Assembly: GCA_028673005.1 (NCBI GenBank)
Contig: CM054118.1
Span: 87,662,964-87,726,963, forward strand
Origin: Tanypteryx hageni
Lineage: Eukaryota > Arthropoda > Insecta > Odonata > Petaluridae
Reading direction: 5' to 3'
DNA length: 64,000 nt
Notes under the pieces: model-generated
Told to the model about the DNA's origin: nothing
What the model saw: the letters and a program-made list of their open reading frames with translations, nothing else
Databases searched by the model: none
Program-made: the position numbers and the translations under genes
Shown: one piece after another, positions 1-10,930 of the stretch
How the letters are laid out: the number at the start of each line of letters is the position of its first letter
How positions within the stretch are numbered: the first letter of the stretch is position 1

Positions 1-110
1 CCTTCCCACCCCTCCTTCCCTCTGCATTCTATCACCTCCCCCTCCCTCCCTATCCCTCCCATCACCTCCCTCTCCCCACCTTCCCTCTGCATCCTCCCCC
101 TCCCTTTACA
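1..110. repeat. C/T-rich low-complexity tract
   Basis: This is a polypyrimidine stretch built from CCCTCCC-type units. Similar tracts recur at about 1320-1600, 2770-3020, 39,860-41,520, 49,690-49,790 and 62,640-62,760. No gene is seen. Confidence 0.8.
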
Positions 111-198
111 TGTATTTTTATGACGATATGCAACGACATAGTACATACGAACTCTCCTATTTTACATACTCCTTTCTATTTAATGTTATACTATTATA

Positions 199-933
199 CA
201 GCCTTCCCTCGTTTTATGAACTTAATTCGTTCCATGAAAACAGTTCTTTATGCGAAAACTCGTAAAACGAAATTTATTTTCCCATTACTTCCTGTGTAAG
301 AACTTTTAATTGGTTCCAAAGGCCAAAATAAAAAAATATCCCACAGTTCACTTAAAAACAATACCGAATGATACCAAATTGAGAAAAAACATCAATAATT
401 ATATATTAATGTATTTAAATGACATTCTTATTCATTCTCCTATGATGTTCTACTCTATATATTAGCGGTATTATCCTATGATATCTTAGCCTATGTTAGC
501 CTGCGATAGGTTAAATGCGACCGCTTGCCTTTCTCCAATCTTTGAATAATATGTATTTGGTTTACACTTAAAGCCCTTCTCTCTTTTTTCACTTTACCGC
601 TTGCAATACCTGAAAGGCCGGCACGATGAGGAGCCATGATTCACAAAAATGTATCTTGATTTAAAAGATAAAAGTGCACACCACTCAGCGAACCGAATTT
701 CACAAAGAACGGAAACGCGCGTACTGAGACCGAGATGATGGTTCTTATTCGGAACAGCGCACGTATAAAGCGAAAATTTATTCGATATTGAAAAATAGGG
801 ATTTTTATGCGAACGTAACTAACTCGTATAAGCGAAAATTTGTTCGCAAATCGAATAAAAATAGGTATGAAATTGCTCAGTTCGTATAAGCAAAAACTCA
901 TAAAACGGAAGTTCGTAAAACGAGGGAAGGCTG
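199..933. mobile_element. Non-autonomous pogo/Tigger-like DNA transposon
   Basis: The left end reads CAGCCTTCCCTCGTTTTATG and the reverse complement of the right end reads CAGCCTTCCCTCGTTTTACG. Both ends are flanked by TA (197-198 and 934-935), the target duplication of the Tc1/mariner/pogo superfamily. The motif CCTCGTTTTA resembles Tigger-type ends. The interior carries degenerate repeats of the phrase TATAAGCGAAAATT and no transposase, so it would depend on a helper element. Seen: TIR and TA. Inferred: pogo/Tigger assignment. Confidence 0.75.
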
Positions 934-940
934 TATTGCC

Positions 941-1017
<77 letters not shown>

Positions 1018-1039
1018 CACACACACACACACACACACT
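941..1039. repeat. (TA)n-(CA)n microsatellite
   Basis: A run of alternating TA of about 70 bp is followed by alternating CA. The YIYIYI and TYVCVCV peptides predicted here are artefacts of the microsatellite. Confidence 0.95.
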
Positions 1040-1320
1040 ATCTAGTGGTTTCGCAGATTTTTACACACCCCTTCTCAGTGGGTGTTTTCCTGCGTGGGTT
1101 TTACTAGGGAGGACATGCCTGTTTTTACCTAGGTTTGTCCTGTTGAAAACAAAGTAAAAACTTTTTTACTTTGTACGATTTACATACTGATTATGCAATG
1201 TGAATTGTAATATCTTATTTTATTTTTCTAATATTAATTATATTGACGAAAGGTTAAATGTAAGAATGGAGCGTATGGCCCAAATTTCGCCCGAATAAAG
1301 ACGATTATCTATCTATTTAT
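1040..1320 (+). repeat. Probable retroposon 3' end
   Basis: No ORF is present. The segment ends with AATAAAGACGATTATCTATC, and a related phrase (TCGCCCTAATAAGGAACATT then ATCTAT) occurs at about 2882-2910. The shared tail followed by short repeats suggests the 3' end of a LINE or SINE family, but I cannot name the family. Confidence 0.35.
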
Positions 1321-2145
1321 CCCATCACCTTTCCCTCACCGCCCTCCCTCTCTTCGTCTTCTCCTCCCCCTTACTCTCACCTCTTCCCCTTCCCTCCCTC
1401 CACTATCCCTTCTTACCTCAGCCCCAATGATCAGCCTCTCTCTCTCTCTCGTGCCTCCCCCCACCCTCACTCGAGAGGGCTTACATCCCTCATTCCCCTT
1501 TCCCCCTTCGTAGGCCTACGCAAATCTTCCCTGCTCTCACCCCCCTCAACTTCTCCCCCCCCCACTCCTCCCGTGGAATCCATGTCCCTCCCTCACCCCC
1601 CGTCCAACCCTTCCGACTCTCGAATCAATGTGGGCCTATTGCGGAACGGAGAAGGGGCGCTCGATATAGAGAGGTGTGGTCAAAGGAGGGAGGAAGGGAG
1701 GGAATGGGAGGGGGAATGGAAGGCGGGTCAAAGGAGAGAGCTGAAGTCGTGTTTGGAGGCACTGTGGCGAGAGGGATTATGGTCGAGGTTAGCGGGAAGA
1801 AAGTGGAGAAAGGGAGTAAATGGATAGAGAGGGAGAGAGGGGCGGGGAGAGAGAGAGGAAGGAGTAAAGTGGATGGAAATTAAGATCTGGGAAGGGATTG
1901 GTGAATGAGAGAGGAGAGAGGCGGAGGGGATTGAGAGACGTTTAAGGGATGAAGAAAGAACGAAAGTAAAGGTAGCGTGTGGAGTGGAGGAGAGAAGGGA
2001 GAGAGGGGAGGGTGAGGGATGAGAGGGAGATAGGGAGAGAGATAGGGAGAGAGATAGGGGGAGAGATAGGGGGAGAAATAGTGGAAGAGAGGGGAAAAAG
2101 GGGCGCGAGGGGGAGAGAACGCGAAGGGAGAGTGATGCAGAAATA
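1320..2145. repeat. Polypyrimidine tract followed by polypurine tract
   Basis: About 1320-1600 is C/T-rich and about 1660-2140 is G/A-rich, with GGGAGAGAGATA-type units. The strand composition switches sharply in the middle. Long predicted peptides here are low-complexity (S/L/P or R/E/G) and are not genes. Confidence 0.8.
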
Positions 2146-2149
2146 GAGG

Positions 2150-3520
2150 TGGCGTTGTTCTCAATTTGAAAAACATAGTATTCAGATGTAATTCGAAGTT
2201 CTGAGGTCTGCAGTCGCTTGTCCATCCTGATTTCATTGTCAGTAAAAGAGCAGCGCGTCGCTTTGGAGGGGTTAGTTGCATGTTTATCCGTTGGAGCGAA
2301 GGGAAGTTTGGAATAAAAGTAGACGCAATTATCGATGATATGGTAGGGGAAATAATGTCGTTCAAATTTTACAAATGGTGCATTTTCTGTTTCCTGATAA
2401 TATTTTCACGAATATAACTTTTTAAATCGTATTTTATAAAGCATCTGCAAATGTTTTCTAATGAAGATTGCCCTACTAAAACTTCTCTAAATAAACCTAA
2501 TTGTGTTAATACCCATTCCACCATGAAAAATAATGCTTCCATGAATTGGATGAATATTTGATGCTCTGTAAATAAAATAAAATCCTCCGTGCGGATTGAT
2601 GAAGTTACGCTGAAACTGTTGCGCTTTCCTAGGCGAATGCAATTATAGCTCAGCGAGTGCGACGACTTGGACCATCTGGTGTACTTCCTTCCATTTATTA
2701 TGAAATGATACTAGTATAAAAGCCCATCAATATGACGGGTATCCGTGGATTAAGTATTAAATTAAAGGCACTTCCAATTCTTCCTCCTTTTCTCTTTTCC
2801 TCTCTCCCATCCTCTTCCCTCCCATTTTCCCTCCCTCTCCCCCTCTCTCCTTCTCTGGAAAGATAGACTTCCTAGTCTCAATCTCGCCCTAATAAGGAAC
2901 ATTATCTATAGACCTCTCCCTCTTTCCATGTCTCCCTCTCTCTCTCTCTCTCCTTCTCTCCTTCTCTCCTCCTCTCCCCTTTCCTCTCTCCTCTCTCTTT
3001 CTCCTCTCTCTCTCTCCCATTAAAGAATTCAAAACATGCTTTCCTCACGTATCTATAATAATAAAGCTACTTGTGCCTCACTGTTTGACTGACATAAAAC
3101 TCTTCGGTACTTCTAGGACTAGAAATCTGAAATTTGGCATGTACGTAAACCGTCGAGAAAAATCGAAAATTACAAAAAAGATAACATTTAAGGGGTCTTT
3201 TTAACCCCAATGTTTCATTTCAATACCCCTTAAGAAAAGCATGGGATTCAGTGTAAGGCTTTCTAAAAATTCATTTTTGAAATCCTTAAAATTGAGATAC
3301 GCATTCAAAAAAAGAACAGTTGTCTAGCTGAAAGAACGCAGTTTTTAATTTTTTAAGACAGAATTCAATTACATACAGAATTAGCGTAAATATCTGCTTT
3401 AAATCGCAAAAAGGGAGAATTATTCCTCTTTTCAACTATGGAAATGTATATAAACCATTGCAACGACCTCATTGCTTATAAATAGACCTTTAATACTTTA
3501 AATGCCCTCATAACGAAGAT
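2150..3520. other. No gene recognised; AT-rich with a C/T tract
   Basis: Apart from a C/T-rich tract at about 2770-3020 nothing is recognised. The phrase GAAATTTGGCATGTACGT at about 3128 is typical of dispersed non-autonomous repeats in arthropods, but no ends could be set. Confidence 0.5.
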
Positions 3521-3622
3521 AGTGGAGCTTCCATAACTCGAATATCAAGGAAAAGTAAAAATTATTCGAGTTATAGAAAATTAAAAATACGGAAATACAG
3601 TTTTTATATATTGGTATATATA

Positions 3623-3845
3623 CAGTGAAATTTCTATACCTCGAATCTCAAGGGAAAGCAAACATTATTCGCGTTATAGAGATATCGAGTTACGGAAATA
3701 TATTTTCTCATTTTTCTTTTATTGAGTTAACATCAAGTTTATTCCCTTCATCATATAAGTTAACTTACTCTAATTTTCAATATCACGCATATTATGAAAA
3801 CATCATCACCTATATTTTCTTCCGATAATGTGTAAGATTTTACTG
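3623..3845. mobile_element. Small pogo-like MITE
   Basis: The left end is CAGTGAAATTTCTATACCTC. The right end, reverse-complemented, is CAGTAAAATCTTACAC. TA dinucleotides flank both sides. The phrase ATTCGCGTTATAGAGATAT is typical of pogo/Tigger subterminal repeats. A second partial copy in the same orientation lies at about 3530-3590 (CTTCCATAACTCGAATATCA). Non-coding. Confidence 0.6.
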
Positions 3846-3849
3846 TATA

Positions 3850-4680
3850 TAAAACACTAATTGCATCACGTACTGTGATTTAGGGTATCATAAATAATCA
3901 GAATTCTAGCGTATCAACTGTAGGAAGGAGCTGATAGGTTTGTTTTTCTCTAGGAATATCAGGGATCTTTATAGGAGAACCAACTCTGACAGAAAATCCT
4001 ATGGTGTTACTTTCAATAGGGACTCAAATACTTGCATAGTATAAGGATTGAAACGACAGTAAAATCTCGAGGTTTAACAATGACACGATCGGCAAGGCAA
4101 CACATCGTTAAAAAGCTTAAATTTTTCCAATAAATATGCTTTAAACGTACAACTTGCGCGATTCCGAATCGTAGGCGAAATGTGATGATATGAAAAAGAA
4201 CCGTTATTTATTTTTCTTTAAAATGGTCCAGGTCCAAAGATCGTAGGTTTCTAGTTTAAATTTGCAAAAGAGTAAAAGCCGGTAAGTCTAAAAATCGATT
4301 TTTACGTGTTATCCCATGGGGAAGAGAAATTATCTACTGGAATCGAACCCGGGTCTTTTTTGAGGATTTATTTTTGTAAATGGATTTTTCTATAAGTATA
4401 AAACATTCCTACCAAATTTCAATCTTCTACCCACTCGGAAAGTTTGTTAAAAATAGCATTACATTCAGTCATAAATAGTTCATATTAGTCGAGCGTGACC
4501 GGATTTCTTAGCTCATTATTTAAAGAGAAGAATTACGACGGCGTTTCATTAAATAAGGACTCAGGAATGCTCGTAGTCGTAGAAACGAGGGTCAGGTTTG
4601 AATATTTGTAACCCTTCCGTCGAAAACGAACGAGCTGCCTTTTATTCATTAGGTCGCGGAGAGGATGTTATTAGGTAAGC
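3850..4680. other. No gene recognised
   Basis: AT-rich sequence without a convincing ORF. GGAATCGAACCCGGGTCT at about 4339 resembles a reverse-complemented tRNA B box, but no cloverleaf can be drawn around it. Confidence 0.5.
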
Positions 4681-4689
4681 ATCGGTTCC

Positions 4690-4960
4690 AAAATGCCTGG
4701 ACGTATCGGCGTCGAGTGGAAATACGACCTGTGTCGATATTTGCCTCCGAAAGGAATTCGAGCGGCTGAAATCCACCAAGAATTGATTTCGGCGTACGGG
4801 CCAAATGAAATGCCTCGAAACAGTTGAAGGTATTAAGGAAGGAGCCGGTTGGTTCCGCAGTGCCGGCAGAGATGACGACCATTTCCGTATTGATGCCGCG
4901 ATCAGGAAAGGACGATGCAGTATGTTTGCTGACACTGCAAATGAACTGAACGCTTAACTT
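4690..4960 (+). pseudogene. Possible mariner-like transposase N-terminal (HTH) remnant
   Basis: Reading the plus strand from ATG at about 4694 gives a peptide with YDLCRYLPPKGIRAAEIHQE, which resembles the helix-turn-helix start of mariner/SETMAR-like transposases ('...KGLSAAEIHRELC...'). A frameshift follows near 4827, and a second frame continues with charged residues to about 4960. No catalytic DD(D/E) domain is visible. The assignment rests on one motif, so it is tentative. The patch is more GC-rich than its surroundings. Confidence 0.35.
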
Positions 4961-5121
4961 GTTACAGTTCACAATATTGTCCTTGAGCTACTCGTGTGCG
5001 TAGTTTGCTCCCGTTGAGGTGGTAATCACAGCTAGAGACCAATTTCTTCGAAGGATGATTAAAAAAACTAATTGCACACTGTGAAGCCACATTGAGTTGT
5101 TTTGCATTTCTTGGGCTCCGA

Positions 5122-5175
5122 ACAATATGTATCTCTTTCTCTCTCTCTTTCTCTTTATCTTTACCTCTCTCTTTC
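5122..5175. repeat. CT-rich microsatellite
   Basis: Runs of TCTCTCTTTCTC. Serine/leucine-rich peptides predicted here are artefacts. Confidence 0.8.
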
Positions 5176-5599
5176 GACTCTTCATGTTAATGCAGGGCGG
5201 CCATATTTAGGGATTCGCTCATATCTGCAAACAGGTGGAAAAGGAGAGCGCCTAGTTTTTGCTGGAATGGGAGAAGAAACAGGCCTTGTGTCTTTGATTT
5301 GATGTTGTCTGATGATAAAACAAAATAAATATGCAGTGAAATTTAACTGCAGTTATTTGTGTCGATTAATCGAGGTAATATTCGATATATGGCACGAGGT
5401 ACAAACAAAACAAAAGGAAAGAGTTGCTGAAGCGGAGAGTAAATGGCGGTTTTTTTAAAGAATAATTTTAAACAGAGGACAAATCGAGAAAACGTGCGCA
5501 ACGAGACAATACAGAATCGCTTGGGGGGAAAACTAAATCTCTATCTACTTTAGTTTAGGAGGAATTAGCGCGTAAGACAGACAGACGGACAGACCGAAC

Positions 5600-7007
5600 C
5601 ACGGTACTACTAAGGGAGGTAGGTCGTTGCGCATCTCAGCCGGGCGTCGCTTCGAGCGTGTGACGTCACGTGGTGGTAGATTGCGCTTGCCGCCTATGCA
5701 TTAGCATTGACTGGGGTCACGGGTTTGGAAAAATTATTGTTTTCTCTTGAACTGTGGCTTTCTCAGTGAAATTACGTTGCAGATGAGTCGCTCTTTGTGT
5801 TCCCAAATTTCATAAATCAGCGTTATAAAATATTAAAAATACATTCAAGCAAAAAACTAAATTGATCATGTGTATTTTTGTGGCAAAACTAGACTATACC
5901 AAATCCGAGTCCAACAATAGTCATTGCAATGGCTATACTCTTAATCTATAGATATTAATAAAAGGCAATGTGTGTGTGGACAGCATATCTGAAAATCCAA
6001 GAGTCTTAGAGACTTAAAACATGATACTTATTAATAATGGGATCATAAGGATGTGCACCTAGGGGCCAGAATTTTTATTTTTGGTGGAAGGGGTGTGCCA
6101 TTTTCCATAAGATAACAAAAATCGATTTTTCAATTTAAAGACTCTCACTCATTTGTAAATTAAAATTAGAAAGAACTTCAGATCTAGATCTTTTTAAATA
6201 AAAATAAATAACGAGATTGTATTGATGCCTTAATCCTAATATGTACTATATACATTAAGGAATGCATGTGAATGCTTTAATACGAGAGAGGAAGAAATAA
6301 AGAAGGAGAGAGACAAAATTAAAGGTTCCATAGATTAAAAATAATTTTGGACGTAAAAGAATTGTGTACCATGATCTATTTCTTTGTCATGCAATTTTCA
6401 TTCACATATAACTATTTTTTATCTCTGGAACACTCAATTATGTGAATTTTATATTTATTGTTTACTTTTTAGTGTATCTAAAAGTTGGTTTCATTAATCT
6501 TTTTATTTCAATTTAATTCACGCATACCTGTCATATTTGAGTGATAAAAACGCCAGTATTTACGCGAAATTCGAAGAAATCAATGACGAAAAAACTAAAA
6601 AGTTAACTTGGGAAAAATCGGCCTTTGAGTGAGAATCATACAGAAAATGAAGCCCTTCTCTTTGAGATGAGTTTGGGACTTTTCTTAGAAGTCTTTTCCC
6701 TTCTTCAAAGTTCACTTGATACCGAATGTTCTTAACAAAGTTGAACTTTTTCCGATTCCGGTAATTCGTTAAAAAATCATTGTATATACAAATTAACATC
6801 CCGGGATTTTATAGCATGACTTATAAATGTATTATTTATAATAACGAAGGGTAAAGAAATAAAAAGACGGATATCAGCAGCCGATTTACGCTATTTTTTA
6901 TACAAATTTTAAGCTTCCCGCTACGAAGCTTAGACCCTGTGACGTCATGCGCGAACTGGACGCGTTTTCGTCCACCGGAACGACCTACCTCCCTTAGTAG
7001 TACCATG
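5600..7007. mobile_element. 1.4-kb TIR transposon with 8-bp target duplication (hAT- or P-type)
   Basis: The left end begins CACGGTACTACTAAGGGAGG and the right end, reverse-complemented, begins CATGGTACTACTAAGGGAGG. The TIR continues through TAGGTCGTT, giving 29 bp with one mismatch. Perfect 8-bp duplications GACCGAAC flank it at 5592-5599 and 7008-7015. Eight-base duplications with CA termini fit hAT or P elements. No transposase is recognised; the 79-residue minus-strand ORF at 6560-6799 resembles nothing I know. The interior shares blocks with other places in the window (about 5784-5940 with 37,370-37,540; about 6390-6545 with 14,500-14,650 and 38,400-38,510), so the element carries, or derives from, dispersed repeats. 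Confidence 0.85.
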
Positions 7008-7015
7008 GACCGAAC

Positions 7016-9095
7016 GCATTAGTGGATATTTTTAAACTGCTAAAAATCGGCACAATTTATATTGCACAAACTTTCTCACATACGTATGCATCCTGTCCCA
7101 CTACATTCTTCCCTGATTGGAAGAAACTCCTAACAAAACCGCGGAAATAGTTTTAATATACGAGTATTTATAACTCCATATAATATGTTAAAATCAAACT
7201 TTATAAATAGCTATACCATACAAGCACGATGTGAATTGGAGAAGCCACATGGGCGCATTATTGCTGGACGAAGGTTATTGAGGGAGGTTAGAGGACTCGG
7301 GAGATCTGGGCGGTAGCTGGACGTAAAAGTTGATACACTGTACTGTAAATATAAGCTTACCCCTGATGTCAGCCGACCCACAGAAATTACCTGCATTTTT
7401 ATAAAATTTTCAGAATTTATTGTAATGTTGAGAAACTTTAAAAATGAAAAATCAACTTGAACGTCAAATGAATAAGATAATATTGATGGTAATAAATAAT
7501 AAAGTAAAATGAATAAGCTTTTTATTAACAGTAATGGTACATTATATTAACACATATTGACAGTAAGTTTAAAATTATTTATTTAAATGTCTTTCTAGGT
7601 CCTGATCATCATGTCTTTTTCACTTAATCGCTTCACTCAATCAGTGCCTTCTTATTCTTCTTCACTTGAAGAAACATCTTCATGCCTCTCACTCCAAAGT
7701 ACGTCGTCCTCAATGACATCTAAGCCACGGGTTCTCACGAAAAAAATTGCACAGGCGGAGCTGCCCGATGACTGCACTTGTTAATTTTTGGACATTATTA
7801 AAAATGCGCCTTAAAAAAGCTTCTTTTAGTTATTTACTTGAAATTACTAGTCAATATACATACCTTTTATGATTAAAGAATCTTATTAAGCGGGATTTGG
7901 TCCACATACCTTTCGGAAAGACTCAATACTAAAAGGGCCACATGTGCCAGATCTTTGTAGTTGTTGGAATGTTTGAAAATACCAAATCAGAGCTTTTCAA
8001 CTGATGCATTATTGTAAAAAACGACGCTTCATCTGCTCATCTCGACAAAGTTCCATTTAGCGAATATCTAATATTTGTCCAGTCCAGCGAAGCCACGGGA
8101 GGATAAGATGATAAGCGAGCTTAAGTTTCTTTAAGAAGTTGAATATTAATTCCAGAAGATAGTTTTGGCAGAAACATTAAATAAAAAATAGCTTTCTCAA
8201 ATCTCTTCTCAAGTTCAGTTGATACTGTTTCTAAGTACCTCGTTACTCTTTCGTCTATTTCATTTCTAATTGCTGGTGATTGCGATTCAGTGAAATTTGA
8301 AATGAAAATTGGTCAAATCGTTTTCTTCTTTCATACTTAAATTTCTCTGTTACCGGGTTTTGAAATTTCTCAATTATGTAAATATACAGTGTCGACTGTC
8401 GTTAAACCAAGCTGCTGATTCTGACGATTTACAGGACTAAACTTTGATAAAATGTCTTTCAAGAATAAGATAAGCAGCGCTCAACACTTTCTTGTAAATC
8501 TTGAACGAGATCCATCGATTGCAAAGTCTCCACTTAATCTTTAAGTTCGCACGGACACTCATTTCGAAGCTCGGCGTCTGCTGGGACGCCGTTCTTTCCC
8601 ATTTTTTAGCGTTTTAAAACAATGTCACATTTCCATGACTTAAAGACCAATGCGACTTACCTATTTATTTTGAATAATTTTTATATTAAGTTTTCTCCGA
8701 TATATATTCAGATTTGGAAAAAATTCCAAATAATGTCGAATAACTCGAAAACGGCTGAATGTATTTCACTCATTCTTTCAGTTTTAAAGGGATTGACTTC
8801 TGAAGAGGCTTATGGGTAATCATTGTGTAATATAACGACCCGATTTAGATTCCAGGACTATTTAATTCCTCCACTTGAATAAAATGTCAATTGGCACAGC
8901 ATATTTTTTATTTGAACTTTAATAATACAGGAAACAATACTTGACCCTGTACTACGTATGGAGAAAGTAATAATTGTACAAACTTGGGACTTGAACTAAA
9001 GAATGCTTAAAAGAATGAGAATTCATTTTCTTACCGTCGATTTTCAAATACACGTTCATTTCATACACAACTTTCTTTTGAACGCAAACATTTTA
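7016..9095. other. No intact gene; possible degraded hAT-like remnant on the minus strand (about 7560-8600)
   Basis: Minus-strand translation around 7860-7990 gives a stretch resembling the hAT C-terminal pattern 'A.VAL.VLSL' followed by 'LNKIL'. The frames are broken and no catalytic residues can be assigned. The rest is AT-rich. From about 8985 a dispersed repeat starts (GGGACTTGAACTAAAGAATG) that also occurs near 21,520 and 37,200. Confidence 0.3.
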
Positions 9096-9099
9096 CATT

Positions 9100-10260
9100 T
9101 TTAGGCGTTCTTTACAATAAGTAAAAAAGAACGCCTTATGATCAGGTCGTGTCCGTCCGTTCGTCCTCATGTTTCATCTCAGGAACTACTGGGCATATTT
9201 GAATGAAATTTGGTATTTAGGACATAGGTGGAAAGAAACTAATGAAATTATATAAATAGTTGACATGACCTAATCGGGAGTGCCACTTTACTGGTGACAA
9301 AAAATTAACTTTTCTTTTTATCTCGTTCAATATCACTTATAACGAAAAAGTCTTTAAACATTTTTTTAGAACTAGCATATTTTTTTCAGTACATTTTTAT
9401 CGAAGGAGCAGCCGATTTCAAGAAAATCGAACGAGAAAGTCGTAATTTACTTTGAATTTAGAAGAATTGATCCGCTTTTTAGTGCTTTTCGTCAATACTG
9501 AAAAGCCTTATTCTCTTCGTGATGTCCGTCCGTCCGTACGTATATATCAGGGAAGAATTGGCCAAACCGATTTCAACCAAATTTGGTACATAGAATTTTA
9601 AAATAAATGCATGACCAAAATGGCATATTTCGACCGAATCGTCTCAACAGGGGTGCCAAAATTGCAAAATTAATCTTTTCAGTAATTATAAATTTGGAAG
9701 GAATTGGCAAAACCGATTCCAGCGAAATTTTGTATAAAGGAGGTGTGCAACATATAAAAACGAAATCAAGATGTTTAGCAATGATATCAAAACCAGGGCT
9801 GCCACAATACAAGTAATAAAAAGTTTTCTTCCCGTCACTGTCGTGGTAAGGTTCCCCTAAAGATGCCCACTTAGTGGGTGAAATGCATTGGGACTAGCGT
9901 TAATTTTTATGACTGAAGGAGTTCGTTACATCAATTTACATTGAGTCATAAGTCAACAAAGCCACCAACCTTCTAAACAGGGTTACCACTATATCAAGGT
10001 TAGTATTTTTCTGTAACTATGAATTTCGAAGGTATTGGCTGAACCGATTTCAAGAATAAATTTCGTTTGTAGGGCGAGTATAAAATTGCAGAACAAAGTG
10101 GACATGTTTAAAACGGATCTAAAAATCAGGGCTGCCACAATACAAAGAAAAATTATTTTTCATTATACATGTATTTGCATAGAACTTTTACGCACCGATA
10201 TATAGACGAAAAGCACTTCTGTACCACGGAATACCCGTGTACATCCCCACTTGTTAATTT
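9100..10260 (+). repeat. Helitron-like or similar dispersed repeat block with internal subrepeats
   Basis: The block holds several degenerate direct subrepeats with the phrases GGTGCCAAAATTGCAAAATT, GGAAGGAATTGGCAAAACCG and AACGAAATCAAGATG. A second copy lies at 53,070-53,950 with the same order of blocks. Both end with AAGCACTTCTGT, a short GC hairpin (CCACGGaataCCCGTG here) and CACTTGT or CTACTTG. A terminal hairpin followed by CT and a leader rich in CGTCCGTCCG are features of non-autonomous Helitrons, but the end is not a canonical CTRR, so the class is inferred. About 9835-9975 is an extra insert holding a hammerhead motif. Confidence 0.5.
9853..9893 (+). ncRNA. Candidate hammerhead ribozyme (Penelope-type), probably decayed
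   Basis: The motifs follow hammerhead order. Stem I 5' strand is TCCC (9853-9856). The core is CTAAAGA (9857-9863; consensus CUGANGA, so G5 is A). One extra base follows. Stem II is GCCCAC-TTA-GTGGGT (9865-9879). Then come GAAA (9880-9883), a stem III that is the short palindrome ATGCAT (9883-9888), T at the cleavage position (9889) and stem I 3' strand GGGA (9890-9893), which pairs with TCCC. Very short stem III forms with a core insertion are known from Penelope-like retroelements. The core substitution suggests loss of activity. Confidence 0.55.
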
Positions 10261-10301
10261 TTATCAACGAAAAAAATGTTTGTGGCAACTGAAGTAAACA
10301 A

Positions 10302-10473
10302 TGATATGGTGGTGATTTCCGGGATTCTGCCGTGTTGATCCATTTCCTGGACAATATTTCGCCGACGTTCCAGTCGGCTTCTTCAGGTCCGAAGAAGCCG
10401 ACTGGAACGTCGGCGAAATATTGTCCAGGAAATGGATCAACACGGCAGAATCCCGGAAATCACCACCATATCA
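10302..10473. repeat. Perfect palindrome: 83-bp arms, 6-nt spacer
   Basis: Reading base by base, the left arm (10,302-10,384) is the exact reverse complement of the right arm (10,391-10,473), separated by AGGTCC. Each arm contains stem II and the 3' core of a hammerhead motif and then a GC-rich stretch (CACGGCAGAATCCCGG). The two short ORFs that share the start MSRKWINTAESRKSPPYH/Q are simply the two arms. Inverted terminal fragments are known for Penelope-like retroelements. No reverse transcriptase is adjacent. Confidence 0.95.
10349..10390 (-). ncRNA. Candidate hammerhead ribozyme (Penelope-type), core intact
   Basis: Read on the minus strand from 10,390: GGAC (stem I), CTGAAGA (consensus CUGANGA with N=A), one extra A, stem II GCCGAC with loop TGGAAC and GTCGGC, GAA, a minimal palindromic stem III ATAT, T as the base 5' of the cleavage site, then GTCC pairing with GGAC. 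All core bases match apart from the one-base insertion. The plus-strand arm has CCGAAGA and a poor stem I, so only the minus strand has a full core. Known of the family: such forms self-cleave, often as dimers, and sit in the terminal repeats of Penelope-like elements. Activity here is inferred. Confidence 0.65.
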
Positions 10474-10554
10474 ACAGCACGCCGTGGAAGCCTTCGTACT
10501 AATTGAAGTAAACAATATCTGCTGTAAATACCTATTTACATTTAAGTCGCTCTC

Positions 10555-10930
10555 GTCCGCACGCAACATCTGGAAATTGAAGGAAAATGGATTATCTACG
10601 TTGAAGAAAAGAACGTCTATTTTCTTTATGTATATGCAGCGTTTGTAAGTGAAAATAAATGGGTAATTTACGACGAAGGAATGCACGTGAACATGTAGAT
10701 TATATTACTACCATTGGAGTGAGGTATGTTTTAAATAATTGTCGATTGTTTTATTAATTACAACTGATTAGGATATTAGTCGGTGAATCAAAAATTCGAT
10801 ATTTCCTTGCCATCGCTAGTTCGTAGACATACTAAGCCATTAATATTTATCTTTTTTGACATGATTGCAAAAATCGTAAAAAACGCCTCTGCCTCGCGTG
10901 TATACACGCATGATGTGCGCATCTTTCCCC
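10555..10930. repeat. Partial copy of the 42.9-44.1 kb long-TIR element, inverted
   Basis: Phrases here match the reverse complement of 43,500-43,865: GAAAATGGATTATCTACG, AATAAATGGGTAATTTACGA, GATTAGGATATTAGTCGGTG and ACGCATGATGTGCGCATC. The two segments run in opposite orientations. No gene is supported. Confidence 0.6.

Noticed and set aside
641..1157. Overlapping ORFs with YIYIYI/TYVCVCV runs
   Set aside because: They translate the TA/CA microsatellite and the pogo-like element; no protein domain.
1573..2365. Several ORFs of 69-165 residues on both strands
   Set aside because: All are translations of G/A- and C/T-rich tracts, with composition limited to a few residues.
4339..4360. tRNA gene suggested by GGAATCGAACCCGGGTCT
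   Set aside because: Only a B-box-like word; no A box, acceptor stem or anticodon arm fits. The same applies to 37,750 and 58,140.
9100..9130. Hairpin AGGCGTTCTTT...AAAGAACGCCT as a terminator or RNA gene
   Set aside because: A short inverted repeat at the edge of a dispersed repeat block in a eukaryotic genome; no transcription context.
9840..10480. Penelope-like reverse transcriptase expected beside the hammerhead motifs
   Set aside because: No RT or GIY-YIG frame could be found nearby on either strand; only terminal fragments are present.
10163..10648. Two similar ORFs starting MSRKWINTAESRKSPPY as a duplicated gene
   Set aside because: They are the two arms of the palindrome read outward; no separate coding evidence.
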